Shown: positions 7,784 through 17,631, numbered from the stretch's first letter. The stretch is 37,218 nucleotides of DNA from Myxococcales bacterium (GCA_023248545.1 JAHFEF010000018.1:1-37218); one strand, 5' to 3'. Numbers and translations are program-made. The notes: generated by a model from the letters alone, not told the origin.

Positions 7784-8711
7784 AGCTGATGCCTTTCAAG
7801 AGCATGGCCCCTGACGTCACGATCTGTTCGCCTGCTTTGAGCCCCGTAGAGACCAGGCCGTCTTTTTGGTTGGAACTTAAAAGGGTGATGGGTCGGCGTT
7901 CGAATTCTGTTTTTGACTTAACCACAAAGACAAAATTTTGTTGTTCAACCGTCACCACAGCAGACAATGGAATCGAGATGGCGGCTTGCTGGGGTTGGCC
8001 GAAATCACAACGGGCGAACATGCCGGGCAGCAAGAGGCCTTTAGAATTATCTAACACGACGCGAATTTTGACGGTTCGTGTGGTTGGGTCGACCGTATCG
8101 CCGATGGCTGATGCTTTGCCCACAAAAACTTGCCCTGGGAAAGAAACAAAAGTTGCTTTGACTTCTTCATCTTTTTGCACTTCGTGGAGCTGGTTTTCAG
8201 GCATTTCAGCCAATAGCCAGACGGTTTTAGGTTTAGCTTGCTTCAAATCACCCGGCGGAAATCCAGTAGCTTTGAGCCGAACTTCAAATTCTGTCTTGGC
8301 TGCTTTGGCATTAGAGTATTCACTTTGGACGTCGTTTAATTCACGTGCTGTAGCTGCTTGATTTCTGAACATGTCTTCGACGCGCTTTTTATTTTTTTCA
8401 GTTCGTTCAAAATTGGCGCTGCTTTGTAGATATTGTGAATACAAAGAAGAAATATCCGTCTGGGCGAATAAAATTGCCTGACTTTGAACGGATGCTACAA
8501 CCTGTGCAGGTGCGTCGATGCGTAACACAGAAGGCGCCGTTTTGAGCGTTTTAAATTCGAAGAGCTGCAGGCCAGGGTAATTGGGGGGGAATTTAAGTTG
8601 CTTTCCCTGGTTCAGAACTTGAATCGAATGCGTTTGAGGTGTGGCAGCCCACAAGGGTAATACCAGGCCTAAGATGAGGCTAAAGCTTAATTTGATCCGT
8701 GCCGATTGCAT
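7773..8711 (-). CDS. Periplasmic adaptor (membrane fusion protein) of a heavy-metal RND efflux system, CzcB-like
   Basis: This 312-residue protein has an N-terminal signal peptide (about 22 residues, ending near LWAA), a coiled-coil hairpin rich in Asn, Glu and Lys at about residues 85-150, and beta-barrel and membrane-proximal domains (VGKASAIGDTVDPTTRTVKIRV, then LLPGMFARCDF). Adaptors bridge an RND pump and a TolC-type channel. It is shorter than most CzcB/CusB proteins, and the first lipoyl half-motif normally found just before the hairpin is hard to see. The start overlaps the end of the outer-membrane channel gene by 32 bp and the end overlaps lysA by 11 bp. No N-terminal metal-binding domain was recognised. 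Confidence 0.85.
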   Translation of the reverse strand: MQSARIKLSFSLILGLVLPLWAATPQTHSIQVLNQGKQLKFPPNYPGLQLFEFKTLKTAPSVLRIDAPAQVVASVQSQAILFAQTDISSLYSQYLQSSANFERTEKNKKRVEDMFRNQAATARELNDVQSEYSNAKAAKTEFEVRLKATGFPPGDLKQAKPKTVWLLAEMPENQLHEVQKDEEVKATFVSFPGQVFVGKASAIGDTVDPTTRTVKIRVVLDNSKGLLLPGMFARCDFGQPQQAAISIPLSAVVTVEQQNFVFVVKSKTEFERRPITLLSSNQKDGLVSTGLKAGEQIVTSGAMLLKGISFGY

Positions 8712-9903
8712 AGTTTAACTCCAAAAAAGCTGTTAAGCGGTTGAGCTGAACTTCGCTCATTTTAATCATACTGTCACGATAGCTTTCATAGAAATCCGCA
8801 AAAGCGATGATTCCCACATTGCCACTTTGATAATTTTGAACCATGTCTTCGGCCAATTTTTGATAATTGCTCAAATAGTTGGCGTCGGTGCGTTGAAATA
8901 GATCTTGGCTTTGTATGACTCTTTGGTAAGCGACTTGAAGTTCTTGGATGAGTGTGAGCCGAGTTTGTTGCTCGCGTTTCTCTTTGGCCATCAAATTATA
9001 GCGGGCGCTTCTGGCGAGTCCCTGATGGCGATCGAATAGGGGCAACGCAAATGTGACCGAGAGCCCGAAATAGTGCGGAACATAGTTACCATCTTGTTGG
9101 TAATTGGCCTGAAGAGTCAGATCTGGAATCCATTGTCGCCGTTGGAGTGAGATATTGAGCTTTTCTTGTTTCACCTCGGCTTGGCTAATTTTTAAGTCGG
9201 GTCGGTTATCGAGCGCGATTTGTGTGATGCCATCTAACGATAGGTCCAAACTCACACGAGCCAGCTGGGCAATATTGAGCACAGGTTTTGGAATGGTTTG
9301 TGTGCCGGGATCTTCGCCCAGTAAAACCAGAAAATCAGCTTGAGCTTCGTTCATCTGTTTGTTGAGCTCCAGATTTTCGCTTTCTAAATTGAGCAACAGT
9401 GCTTTGAGGCGCATGAGTTCGCTGAGCAAAATAGAACGCTGTGCATAGACACGCTCGGCGGCAGAGACTGTTTTTTGAAGTGCCGCAATGCTTTGGGTGT
9501 AAAAAGTCTTGTTTTGGTTCAAGAAATAAAGCGTGTAAAAAGTTTTTCGAAGTTCCAGTTTAAGAGATCTGAGCGTGTTTTCAAAAGTCAGCTTTGAAAT
9601 ATCGGCGTTAATTTGGGCAATCTGAACCCTTTTGGAACGCTTAGCGATCACAAAAAGCTGGCTGAGCTGCAAATTGGTATTGGTCTGTACGGATCGATAA
9701 ATCGGGTTGAGTGCTTCTTCGACTTGAAAATTAGGATTGTCCCAAATTTTTTCCTGTTGCACCAAGCCTTTGGCAGCTTCTGTCTCGAATTGCCTCGCCA
9801 AAAGCTCATAATTTTTTTGTAGAAATAGAGACTCGGCTTGTTCGAGTGTTAGATCTTGGGCGCAGAGGCTTAGAGAGAAACAAAAGAAGCTGAGCAATCT
9901 CAT
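8680..9903 (-). CDS. TolC-family outer-membrane efflux protein of the metal-efflux operon (CzcC-like)
   Basis: This 407-residue protein starts with a short signal peptide ([16 protein letters not shown]) followed by [17 protein letters not shown], the usual N-terminal block of outer-membrane efflux proteins. Long amphipathic helices and two internal repeats of the OEP domain follow, with the second around [14 protein letters not shown] and the beta-strand segment [15 protein letters not shown]. It should form the trimeric outer-membrane duct for the RND pump. The ATG overlaps the RND pump stop by 4 bp, and its end overlaps the adaptor start by 32 bp, so pump, channel and adaptor are one transcription unit in the order A-C-B. 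Confidence 0.9.
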   Translation of the reverse strand: MRLLSFFCFSLSLCAQDLTLEQAESLFLQKNYELLARQFETEAAKGLVQQEKIWDNPNFQVEEALNPIYRSVQTNTNLQLSQLFVIAKRSKRVQIAQINADISKLTFENTLRSLKLELRKTFYTLYFLNQNKTFYTQSIAALQKTVSAAERVYAQRSILLSELMRLKALLLNLESENLELNKQMNEAQADFLVLLGEDPGTQTIPKPVLNIAQLARVSLDLSLDGITQIALDNRPDLKISQAEVKQEKLNISLQRRQWIPDLTLQANYQQDGNYVPHYFGLSVTFALPLFDRHQGLARSARYNLMAKEKREQQTRLTLIQELQVAYQRVIQSQDLFQRTDANYLSNYQKLAEDMVQNYQSGNVGIIAFADFYESYRDSMIKMSEVQLNRLTAFLELNYAIGTDQIKL

Positions 9904-12900
9904 GATTGTTTCCTATTTTTTTCGATCCAATAGCACAGACTGGGTAGGGTGGTGAGTGTTAAAATTAGTCCAGATGCCAAACCGCCGACGATCACAGTGG
10001 CCATGGGTCGTTGGACGTCAGAGCCGATGCCGGATGCGAGTGCCGCCGGAACCAGACCAAACAAGGCGGGTAAAACTGTTGTCAAGCAAGGTCTGAGTTG
10101 GATTTGCGCTGCCAATCGAATTTGATCCAGCAAATTCATGGATGGAAAGTCTTTCTGTAGATGCCTCATGCGTGAGACAAATAAAACACCAGACATGGTT
10201 GAAATCCCAAACAGTGATATGAAGCCAACGCCCGCTGAGACGTTTAAGTGATAGCCGCGCAGGAGTAAAGCCAACAATCCACCGACCAGCGCAAATGGAA
10301 TGCACGAGAGAGCCACCAACACACGGCGTCCGTCTCTATAGAGAGAATATAAGATCAGAAAAATCATAAACAATGTTAACGGGACAACGATGCGAAGTCG
10401 TTCAGCCGCTCGGGTTAGGTTCTCAAATTGCCCCCCCCAACGAATAGAATAGCCTTCTTTAAGCTTGATTTTTGAAGAGAGAGCTTTTTGGGCTTCAGCC
10501 ACAAAACCGCCTTGATCGCGGCCCCTGATATTGGTTCGAATCGATATTTGCCGGTGACCGTCTTGCCGTTGGATGAGCGTTTCGCCATCGATGAGACGGA
10601 TCGACGCTAAATCACGCAAGGGGATCTGAGCGCCTGACGGAGAGTTAACACGGATATTCGAGATGGCATCGAGAGAACTACGTTGTTCGGAGTTGTATCT
10701 GACAACAATTCCAAATTGCTTTCCGTCTTCATAGAGTGTGCTAATGGGTTGTGCACCAATGGCCGCCTCGATGACCGTCTGAATATCGTTGATATTAATT
10801 CCAAACCGAGCGGCTTCACTTCGATTGATGTCGATGACCAGCTGGGCCTGATGACCTTCCTGCTCGATTCCATATTCACTGGAGCCTGGCACAGATTTGA
10901 CGATGGCCAATATTTCGTTGGCTTTGTTGCGCATGTAAGTCAAATCATCACCATTGATTTGAATTGCCAGGTCAGCGACACTGCCCGTAACAGCTTCAGT
11001 GACGTTGTCTAAAATAGGTTGTGAAAATGAGAAAATAACACTGGGAAAATTCTCTTTGAGGCTGAGTTTGATTTTATCTGTGAGTTCCTGTTTGGTCATG
11101 TCATGCTTCCAAAGTGGATAGTCTTTGAGACCGACCAGGATTTCTAGGCGATTGGGGTTATAGGGGTCTGTGCCGTCCTCGTTTCTGCCGGCTTGCGTGA
11201 TCACAAAATCGACGGGTTTATATTGCTTGATTTGTTCCCGAATCGCGTGCGTATAGGAGTTTGTTTCTGCCAGGGAGACACCTGCCGGAAAGATGCAACG
11301 AATATTCAGAGCGCCTTCGTCTAAATTGGGTAAAAATTCGGTTCCAATTTGTGATCCTCCGATTCCAACACACAAAGCAACAAGAGCCAGAGAAAATAGG
11401 ACCGTTTTTTGGGTGCGTTCGGTAAAATAGAAAATAAGTTGAACATATTTCCTTTCCATCCAGACATAGATTGGATTTTGCCATTCGCTGTAATTTTTAA
11501 ACAGCAGGGACATCAGAACGGGTATCAGTGTGAGCGCCAGCAGCATTGATCCGAGCAGTGCAAATGCCAAGGTGCATGCCATGGGTGAAAATAGTTTTCC
11601 TTCGACACGCTGAAATGTAAATATCGGAAAGTAGGCTGATATAATAATCACGATCGAAAAGAAAATTTCATGACTGACTTCTTTGGCAGCCAAGATGGTG
11701 CACAAGATAATACTGCTATCATTTTGGTTCTCGTGTCTATGTTTGTAATGCCGCATAATATTTTCAGCCATGACTACGGCGCCATCGACAATAATTCCAA
11801 AGTCTATGGCTCCAAGCGATAACAAATTGGCAGGAATCCCTGTGAGCCGCATCATGAAAAATGCAAACAAGAGTGATAGAGGAATCGTGAGCGCGACCAC
11901 CATTGCAGTCCGAACGCTTCCCATAAAAAAGATCAAGAAGATGACAACGAGCGAAATGCCTTCAAATATAGTTGTTGAAACCGTATGGATTGTATTGCTC
12001 ACCAGTTCTGAACGATCATAGGTCATGTGAATCTTGACACCATCTGGTAAGTTTTGCTGAATCAGTTTGATTTTTTCCTTGAGCGCGGTCACGACGTCTG
12101 ACGGATTTTCGCCGCGGCGCATGGCAATGAGGCCCTGGACTCCTGATGAGACTTCTTTGTTATCTAGAATATAGCCCAAAATTCCTGATGGCTGCATGGG
12201 GGCTATTTCAACGCTGCCAATGTTTTTGACAAAGATGGGAATGCCGTGTCTGGAATCCAAGACAATATTTTCGATGTCTTCCGAATTTCGGATGGCACCA
12301 ATGCCTCGAATGGCCAGGCCTTGGCTGCCTCTCACCAGAATATTGCCGCCTGTGTTGCGATTATTGGTTTGAACGCCGTCGATGACGTTTTGTAGTGATA
12401 ATTCATAGGCTGCGAGCTGATCGGGGGAAGTAATAATATGAAATTGCTTGACCAGGCCTCCGAACGTAATCACGTCGGCCACACCTGGAACCTGGAGCAG
12501 TTTGGGGATAATCGTCCAGTCTTGGAGTGTGCGCAGATCCATGGGCGTATATTGCTCAGGCGCTTCAATCACATAGCGTAAAATTTCACCTACGGGGCCT
12601 GCCAGTGGAGCTAATTCGGGTTCGACACCGTCGGGCAACTTCGCTTCATGAAGCTTTTCGAGCACCAATTGTCGAGCAAAATAGTCATTGACGCCATCTT
12701 CAAAAGTCAACTGAATGGATGAAAGGCCAAAAATTGTTTTGGAGCGCCTGACAATGACTTTAGGGACGCTGTTTAATATCCGTTCGAGGGGTCTAGTGAC
12801 TTGTAGCTCAACCTCTTCGGCGGCTTTTCCAGGAAACGCGCTGATCACCGTGACCTGAGTATCACCGACATCGGGGTAAGCTTCTTTTTTAAGGCCGACC

Positions 12901-12992
12901 CAGGACCAAATGCCTGCGCAGGCAATTAAAAAAATCAGGCTTAGGGTGAGCATGCGCTTATGAACAGCGCTTTCAACGAGTTGAGAGATCAT
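9900..12992 (-). CDS. czcA: Heavy-metal efflux RND transporter (HME-RND, CzcA/CusA family)
   Basis: This 1030-residue inner-membrane pump has the full RND layout: an N-terminal membrane helix, a first periplasmic domain ([11 protein letters not shown], then [15 protein letters not shown]), a membrane block of six helices, a second periplasmic domain, and a final helix block. The charged motif [15 protein letters not shown] in the fourth membrane helix is the hallmark of the heavy-metal subfamily. Members export Co, Zn, Cd, Ni, Cu or Ag ions by proton antiport; the metal cannot be told from this reading. It is first in the operon, followed by the channel (4-bp overlap), adaptor and lysA. I found no confident promoter in the 88 bp separating it from the divergent TM-helix gene, and no adjacent metal-responsive regulator. 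Confidence 0.93.
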   Translation of the reverse strand: MISQLVESAVHKRMLTLSLIFLIACAGIWSWVGLKKEAYPDVGDTQVTVISAFPGKAAEEVELQVTRPLERILNSVPKVIVRRSKTIFGLSSIQLTFEDGVNDYFARQLVLEKLHEAKLPDGVEPELAPLAGPVGEILRYVIEAPEQYTPMDLRTLQDWTIIPKLLQVPGVADVITFGGLVKQFHIITSPDQLAAYELSLQNVIDGVQTNNRNTGGNILVRGSQGLAIRGIGAIRNSEDIENIVLDSRHGIPIFVKNIGSVEIAPMQPSGILGYILDNKEVSSGVQGLIAMRRGENPSDVVTALKEKIKLIQQNLPDGVKIHMTYDRSELVSNTIHTVSTTIFEGISLVVIFLIFFMGSVRTAMVVALTIPLSLLFAFFMMRLTGIPANLLSLGAIDFGIIVDGAVVMAENIMRHYKHRHENQNDSSIILCTILAAKEVSHEIFFSIVIIISAYFPIFTFQRVEGKLFSPMACTLAFALLGSMLLALTLIPVLMSLLFKNYSEWQNPIYVWMERKYVQLIFYFTERTQKTVLFSLALVALCVGIGGSQIGTEFLPNLDEGALNIRCIFPAGVSLAETNSYTHAIREQIKQYKPVDFVITQAGRNEDGTDPYNPNRLEILVGLKDYPLWKHDMTKQELTDKIKLSLKENFPSVIFSFSQPILDNVTEAVTGSVADLAIQINGDDLTYMRNKANEILAIVKSVPGSSEYGIEQEGHQAQLVIDINRSEAARFGININDIQTVIEAAIGAQPISTLYEDGKQFGIVVRYNSEQRSSLDAISNIRVNSPSGAQIPLRDLASIRLIDGETLIQRQDGHRQISIRTNIRGRDQGGFVAEAQKALSSKIKLKEGYSIRWGGQFENLTRAAERLRIVVPLTLFMIFLILYSLYRDGRRVLVALSCIPFALVGGLLALLLRGYHLNVSAGVGFISLFGISTMSGVLFVSRMRHLQKDFPSMNLLDQIRLAAQIQLRPCLTTVLPALFGLVPAALASGIGSDVQRPMATVIVGGLASGLILTLTTLPSLCYWIEKNRKQS

Positions 12993-13080
12993 GGGTATGA
13001 TGGAAACAGGCGAGCTTCATCGGGTATTCCACTTGACTTGCAGTTGCCTGAAGTGGTTCACTATATGTTTGGGGGTATTT

Positions 13081-13761
13081 ATGGACATGTTCCAAATCCT
13101 GGTGAATTCATGGGAAAATTTAGGAAACGAAATAGCTGTCTTTTTGCCGCACCTGCTATGGGCGTTATTGATACTGGTAGTTGGGTGGGCAGTGGCGCGT
13201 TTGCTACGTCGTGGTGCGACAGAGTTTCTAAAAATTATTAGGCTTAATATGATCGCAGAGAAGGCCGGCATTGAAGCCGTGCTTCAGAAAGGCGGGACGC
13301 ATTTAACAACCATTACTTTAATTGCGGGTATTCTATACTGGTTTGTGATTTTTGTGACGGCACTGGCTGCTTTGAACATGCTGGGCATGGGTGTCGCAGA
13401 TGAGCTATTTAGGAAAGCAATGCTCTATGTTCCAAACGTGGTCGTCGCCGTACTCGTTTTGGTTCTGGGCTCTTTCGTGGCCAAGGTGGTTGGATCTATT
13501 TTCTATACTTACTTGAATAATATTGGTTTTGGGTCGGCCAAAATTTTGGCTGTGACAGCCAAGTATGGGATTCTCGTGTTCGCCGTATTTATTGCTTTGG
13601 AACACTTGGCGATTGGCGGAGCTATTTTGACATCGGCGTTCCAACTTGCTTTTGGAGCCGTTTGCTTGGCTGCTGCGATTGCGTTTGGTTTCGGTGGCAA
13701 AGAAGTGGCTTCCAAAGTCTTAGATCGCCTGTGGCAAAAGTGGAGTGGTGATCATCGGTAG
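13081..13761 (+). CDS. Small membrane protein with conserved TM-helix repeats (MscS-related, CmpX-like)
   Basis: This protein of about 226 residues contains repeated hydrophobic helices followed by short helical linkers (LLWALLILVVGWAVARLL, then VVVAVLVLVLGSFVAKVV, ending in AIAFGFGGKEVASKVLDRLW). This pattern matches the conserved TM-helix repeat family found in CmpX and some MscS-like channels, but the MscS beta domain is absent. I chose the ATG at 13081, preceded by GGGGG at 13071-13075. An in-frame ATG at 12991 would add 30 residues poorly fitting a membrane protein and would overlap the czcA start. It overlaps folP at the 3' end by 10 bp. A role in osmotic or membrane-stress response is inference from relatives. 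Confidence 0.8.
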   Translation: MDMFQILVNSWENLGNEIAVFLPHLLWALLILVVGWAVARLLRRGATEFLKIIRLNMIAEKAGIEAVLQKGGTHLTTITLIAGILYWFVIFVTALAALNMLGMGVADELFRKAMLYVPNVVVAVLVLVLGSFVAKVVGSIFYTYLNNIGFGSAKILAVTAKYGILVFAVFIALEHLAIGGAILTSAFQLAFGAVCLAAAIAFGFGGKEVASKVLDRLWQKWSGDHR

Positions 13762-14522
13762 GCGGTAAAGACTTTCAGAGCATCAACAGCCGCTTTGACA
13801 TGGTGAACCCGTACAAAGCTGGCCCCGTTTTCAGCGGCCATTAACACAGCTCCGATAGTCCCATAGTCACGTTCAGCGCAATATTTTTGAATCCCGGTGA
13901 TTTCGCCGATAAAATTCTTACGGCTGGGGCCGATATAGACGGGTGCTAGCTCTTGAAACTCAGGCAGGCGTCTTAAAATTTCGACACACTGGGCAGTTGA
14001 TTTTCCGAAACCCAACCCCGGGTCGACGAGCAAACGCTCTTTTGGGATTCCAGATGCTTGTATTCGACCAGCCAGATAAGCTTTAATCTCGCCCATAATA
14101 TCTGCGTAATGCGTATCAGATTGCATGTTTTCGGGTAACCCACGCATGTGCATGAGAATCACTCGGTCGAAGTCTTTGGCAACTTCGGCCATATGCGGGT
14201 CATGGGTGAGTGCCGAGACATCGTTCAGCCAAGTGACACCTGCTTTTAGGCAAGCTTTGGCTGTACTGGCGTTGCGGGTATCGATGCTCATGGGTACGCC
14301 TTGAGAAGCCAGAGCCTGAATGGTTGGCAGTACCCGTCGTAATTCTTCATCCGGAGAAATAGGCCGTGCGCCGGGTCGGGTAGATTCGCCGCCAATGTCG
14401 ATCCTATAGGCGCCGTCGGCGAGTAATTGCTCGGCATGAGCGACAGCGGTTTGGGTATCGAGATATAGGCCGCCATCAGAGCAGCTATCAGGGGTAAGAT
14501 TTAAAATTCCAACGACTTTCAA
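13752..14522 (-). CDS. folP: Dihydropteroate synthase
   Basis: This 256-residue TIM-barrel enzyme joins dihydropterin pyrophosphate with p-aminobenzoate in folate synthesis. Motifs are NLTPDSCSDGG at residues 8-18, IGGESTRPGA, SIDTRN, VDPGLGFGK and SRKNFIG. In loop 1 the usual Phe of NVTPDSFSDGG is replaced by Cys14 (codon TGC). Near the end the usual RVHDV reads RVHHV. Both are read directly. Changes at that Phe are known to lower sulfonamide affinity in other species; the effect of Cys is not known to me. The ATG overlaps the tmk stop by 4 bp, so this is the last gene of the six-gene operon. Its end overlaps the convergent TM-helix gene by 10 bp. Confidence 0.93.
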   Translation of the reverse strand: MKVVGILNLTPDSCSDGGLYLDTQTAVAHAEQLLADGAYRIDIGGESTRPGARPISPDEELRRVLPTIQALASQGVPMSIDTRNASTAKACLKAGVTWLNDVSALTHDPHMAEVAKDFDRVILMHMRGLPENMQSDTHYADIMGEIKAYLAGRIQASGIPKERLLVDPGLGFGKSTAQCVEILRRLPEFQELAPVYIGPSRKNFIGEITGIQKYCAERDYGTIGAVLMAAENGASFVRVHHVKAAVDALKVFTAYR

Positions 14523-15109
14523 GTGAGTTTCTCGGCGACCGCTTTGACCAGGCGTTTAGACACTTCGTCTTGCGTGCCAGCGCCGTTAATAATCACCGCA
14601 TGAATCGATGGAGCCAACTCTAGATAGCGCTCGCGAATGGTCTCTTGGAGGTGTTGCACTTCGTAAATTTCTTCGATGCCGCCTCGAATGTCTCGACGCT
14701 GTTTGGCATCTGAAATAGGCGTGTCAATAATGAGTGTTAACTCGGGCAGCGGCGCAAATTGATTGGTACGGCGGACCCAATCTTCGGTGACTTGCAGGCC
14801 CTGATACACCCAACTAGACAGAACATAACGGTCGCAAATGACATCGATGCCGGCGTCTAATTTGGGTTTAATCTCAGTGCCATAATGGTGCAGCCGGTCG
14901 GCTGCAAACAGAAGTGTTAGACTTTCTTGAAAACGCTTAAAATCACCGACACGACCCTGCAAAAAATCCCGAATTATTTTTCCAATAGGTCCATGACTGG
15001 GTTCAGCTGTAACATATGCTTGACGGCCCATGCGGGTCAGAGCCTCGGCCAAAGCATGGGCCTGTGTCGTATGCCCAGAACCGTCGATGCCTTCCAAAGC
15101 GATAAACAT
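14519..15109 (-). CDS. tmk: Thymidylate kinase, with His in place of the P-loop Lys
   Basis: This 196-residue protein phosphorylates dTMP to dTDP. Family marks are FIALEGIDGSG at the start, AEPSHGPIGKIIRDF, the CDRYVLSSWVYQG block and a lid region with RRDIRGGIEEIYE. The P-loop reads GIDGSGHTTQ, so His13 (codon CAT) stands where a Lys normally contacts ATP phosphates. The DRY block also has Leu where DRYVDSS is common. The gene is intact and no second kinase is nearby, so either this variant is active through other residues or another dTMP kinase exists. It lies 2 bp after phhB and overlaps folP by 4 bp. The link with folP and gcvP fits dTMP synthesis from methylene-tetrahydrofolate. Confidence 0.88.
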   Translation of the reverse strand: MFIALEGIDGSGHTTQAHALAEALTRMGRQAYVTAEPSHGPIGKIIRDFLQGRVGDFKRFQESLTLLFAADRLHHYGTEIKPKLDAGIDVICDRYVLSSWVYQGLQVTEDWVRRTNQFAPLPELTLIIDTPISDAKQRRDIRGGIEEIYEVQHLQETIRERYLELAPSIHAVIINGAGTQDEVSKRLVKAVAEKLT

Positions 15110-15111
15110 AT

Positions 15112-15432
15112 TTACTCCTCAAGTGCGTCTATTTTAGAAGCACAAATAAAATCGTTTTCTGATAGACCATTAATTGCGTGTGTCGTGTAGTTCACTCGAC
15201 ACGAGTTATAACCAAAATTAATATCTGGATGGTGATTCTCTCGGTGTGAAATAAATGCGATCGCGTTTAAAAAGTCCATTACCTGATGATGATTCTTGAA
15301 CACCCAGAATTTCCAAATGCTTTTTTGGTCGTCAGATAGATTCCAATTTTTGAGTGGCGCTAGATTTTTTTGAATTTCTGGTAATGCCATCGGAGCAACA
15401 CCACCTTCACAAGGCTTGCAATGTTTTAGCAT
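15112..15432 (-). CDS. phhB: Pterin-4a-carbinolamine dehydratase
   Basis: This 106-residue protein dehydrates the 4a-hydroxypterin made by phenylalanine hydroxylase so that the pterin can be reduced again. The signature is complete: ENHHPDINFGYN with His67 and His68, then TTHAINGLSENDFICASKID with His85. The N-terminal CKPCEGG block is also usual in bacterial members and supports the start chosen. The gene overlaps the upstream phhA by 7 bp and ends 2 bp before tmk, so it is tightly coupled to its partner enzyme. No DCoH-type transcription cofactor role is implied. Confidence 0.95.
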   Translation of the reverse strand: MLKHCKPCEGGVAPMALPEIQKNLAPLKNWNLSDDQKSIWKFWVFKNHHQVMDFLNAIAFISHRENHHPDINFGYNSCRVNYTTHAINGLSENDFICASKIDALEE

Positions 15433-16196
15433 GTGATAAAGTCCTCCGCCTGATCAATGTTCTGTGAGATTTTCTCAGCGAGACCCAAAAGATCGAGCTG
15501 ATTGATTTTAAACAAATCCTGAATGGAGTCTAGGACATAATATCGCTTTTGAATTTCGTCATAGCGATAGGCTGTTTTCATGACTTGTCGAATATCGAAA
15601 TCTAAACGCTCTGGGACAGGGCTTTCAAGAGCATATTGGGTTTCTTCGAACGAAGACAAGATTCCGCCGCCATAGATGCGAAGGCCTTGAAGGGTTTTGA
15701 CGAGGCCAAATTCGATTGTAAACCAAAATAGTCGTCCTAAGACGGAGCGATGGTCTGGCTTGGCCTGGAGGGCTCGTTTGCCATAGGACTCAACAAAATT
15801 GGCATAGGCTGGGTTGGTTAAGAGAGGACAATGGCCAAAAAACTCATGAAAAATATCAGGCTCCTGCAAGTAGTCTAAGTCTTCTCGGGTTCTAATAAAC
15901 GTCGCTGCCGGAAAGTGTCTGTTGGCAAGTAATTCGAAGAAAGTTCTGAGGGGTATAATTTTTTGAACGGGAGAAACCGCCCAGCCGGTTGCTTTTTTAA
16001 GGCTTTTCGTGACCTCGGCGCATTGTGGAACTCGGTCTTTTGGCATGTTTAAGACTTCGAGGCCTTTGAGAAACTCGTCACAAGCACGATTTTGGACGAT
16101 TTTAGATTGGCGTTCGTATAAAATAGCCCAGGTTTCATTCTCGACGGGAGAATATTCAACGATGCCATGAGCATCTGGTTTTTTAGATTCATACAT
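15426..16196 (-). CDS. phhA: Phenylalanine 4-hydroxylase
   Basis: This 256-residue, single-domain bacterial-type enzyme hydroxylates phenylalanine to tyrosine using non-haem iron, oxygen and tetrahydropterin. The iron ligands are present: His117 and His122 in EPDIFHEFFGHCP and Glu162 in FTIEFGL. No N-terminal ACT regulatory domain is present, which is normal for bacteria. The start overlaps the end of gcvPB by 8 bp and its end overlaps phhB by 7 bp. Because the cofactor is a reduced pterin, its place between glycine dehydrogenase and the tmk-folP pair keeps pterin and folate users together. It may serve Tyr supply or Phe breakdown; no other Phe catabolism genes are in view. Confidence 0.95.
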   Translation of the reverse strand: MYESKKPDAHGIVEYSPVENETWAILYERQSKIVQNRACDEFLKGLEVLNMPKDRVPQCAEVTKSLKKATGWAVSPVQKIIPLRTFFELLANRHFPAATFIRTREDLDYLQEPDIFHEFFGHCPLLTNPAYANFVESYGKRALQAKPDHRSVLGRLFWFTIEFGLVKTLQGLRIYGGGILSSFEETQYALESPVPERLDFDIRQVMKTAYRYDEIQKRYYVLDSIQDLFKINQLDLLGLAEKISQNIDQAEDFITC

Positions 16197-17631
16197 GTTG
16201 GTACACCAAGATAGGATTTCGGGCTGCTTGGGCTTCGTTTAACCGACCCAAGGCTGTATGAATAGGGGCCCCCTTCAATTTTTCTGGATCTTCTTGGGCG
16301 ACTTCAATAAAAGCTTCGCATAAATTATCCAGCTCTTCTTTAGACTCCGTCTCGGTGGGTTCAATCATGAGAGCGCCCGAGACAATTAAGGGAAAATAGA
16401 TGGTGGGTGGGTGCATGCCTCGGTCAATCAAGCCTTTGGCAATATCGAGTGTGTTTTTGTGTGTAAACACGACTTCATGTAGGCAATCGGTTTTGTAGGG
16501 CAGGTGATAATATTTTTTGAGGCGGGCTTTTACGTAGTTGGCATTTAAGACGGCTCGCTCGGAGGCTTGCTTGAGCCCTTCTCCACCCAGTTCTCGAATA
16601 TAGGTGAACGCTCGAACCATCATGCCGAAGTTGCCATAAAAACTGCGCACGCGGCCGATGGATTGAGGTCGGTGGGTATCAAAATAGTACCCCTTTCCCT
16701 TGGCCACTACAGGAATTGGGAGAAACGGTTCCAATGCTTTCGACACACCGACTGCTCCGCATCCAGGTCCACCGCCACCGTGGGGCGTCGTAAAAGTTTT
16801 GTGTAGATTAAAATGCATCACATCGATGCCAAAATCACCGGGCCTGGCCATGCCCATCAAAGCGTTTAAATTGGCTCCGTCACCATACACAAAACCGCCG
16901 TATTCATGAACCAACTTGCAAATTTCCGAGATATTTTTCTCAAACAGTCCCAACGTATTGGGGTTGGTGATCATAATTCCAGCGCACTGGTTATCTAACT
17001 TGGATTTAAACTCGGCCATGTCAATCAAGCCATCCGGGCCTGACTCCACATTCACAATTTCATAGCCAAAAAACGCCGCTGTGGCTGGGTTGGTGCCGTG
17101 AGCACTGTGGGGTACTATCATCTTAGTGCGTGTTTCACCTCGGGCCTTTAGAGCCGCTTGGATCATCATGACGCCAGTGAATTCACCGTGGGCGCCGGCG
17201 GCTGGTTGCAAAGAGACCGCTTCAAAACCGCCAATTTCAGCGAGATAATTTTGCAAATCCCACATGAGCTCTAGCGCGCCCTGCAGGCGAGATTCTGGCA
17301 AATAGGGGTGCAAGTTGGCAAAGCCCGGCAAACGCCCCGCCCACTCGTTGATTCTAGGATTGTATTTCATTGTGCACGACCCCAAGGGATATGTGTTGGT
17401 GTCGATTGAAAAATTCCAGCGACTCAGCCTGGTGTAGTGTCGGTTAATCTCAGGCTCTGAGCATTCGGGCAACACCAGTGCGTCTGATTCCAGACGTGCA
17501 TGTTCACCCAGTAAATCTCGTACAGCTGCATCAGGCATTGAAACAGCTGGTAAGTCCACACCGCTTCGACCCGGAGATCCATGTTCGAATGAGAGATTTT
17601 CAGCGAAATCAAAATTAGTTCGGCCGATCAT
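16189..17631 (-). CDS. gcvPB: Glycine dehydrogenase (decarboxylating) subunit 2
   Basis: This 480-residue protein is the PLP-carrying half of the two-subunit P-protein of the glycine cleavage system. The PLP lysine is Lys278 in HFNLHKTFTTPHGGGGPG. Other typical blocks are YPLGSCTMKYNPRINE, LQPAAGAHGEFTG and HSAHGTNPATA. P-protein decarboxylates glycine and passes the aminomethyl group to lipoyl-GcvH; GcvT then makes methylene-tetrahydrofolate. gcvT and gcvH are not in this window. The ATG overlaps the gcvPA stop by 4 bp, as is usual for this subunit pair, and its end overlaps phhA by 8 bp. Confidence 0.95.
   Translation of the reverse strand: MIGRTNFDFAENLSFEHGSPGRSGVDLPAVSMPDAAVRDLLGEHARLESDALVLPECSEPEINRHYTRLSRWNFSIDTNTYPLGSCTMKYNPRINEWAGRLPGFANLHPYLPESRLQGALELMWDLQNYLAEIGGFEAVSLQPAAGAHGEFTGVMMIQAALKARGETRTKMIVPHSAHGTNPATAAFFGYEIVNVESGPDGLIDMAEFKSKLDNQCAGIMITNPNTLGLFEKNISEICKLVHEYGGFVYGDGANLNALMGMARPGDFGIDVMHFNLHKTFTTPHGGGGPGCGAVGVSKALEPFLPIPVVAKGKGYYFDTHRPQSIGRVRSFYGNFGMMVRAFTYIRELGGEGLKQASERAVLNANYVKARLKKYYHLPYKTDCLHEVVFTHKNTLDIAKGLIDRGMHPPTIYFPLIVSGALMIEPTETESKEELDNLCEAFIEVAQEDPEKLKGAPIHTALGRLNEAQAARNPILVYQHV

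Noticed and set aside
7789..8361. 190-residue frame on the plus strand
   Set aside because: Antisense shadow of the CzcB-like adaptor, which has clear family motifs.
12991..13080. Upstream ATG at 12991 as start of the TM-helix protein
   Set aside because: It adds 30 residues of non-membrane sequence, overlaps the czcA start, and the ATG at 13081 has a G-rich ribosome site.
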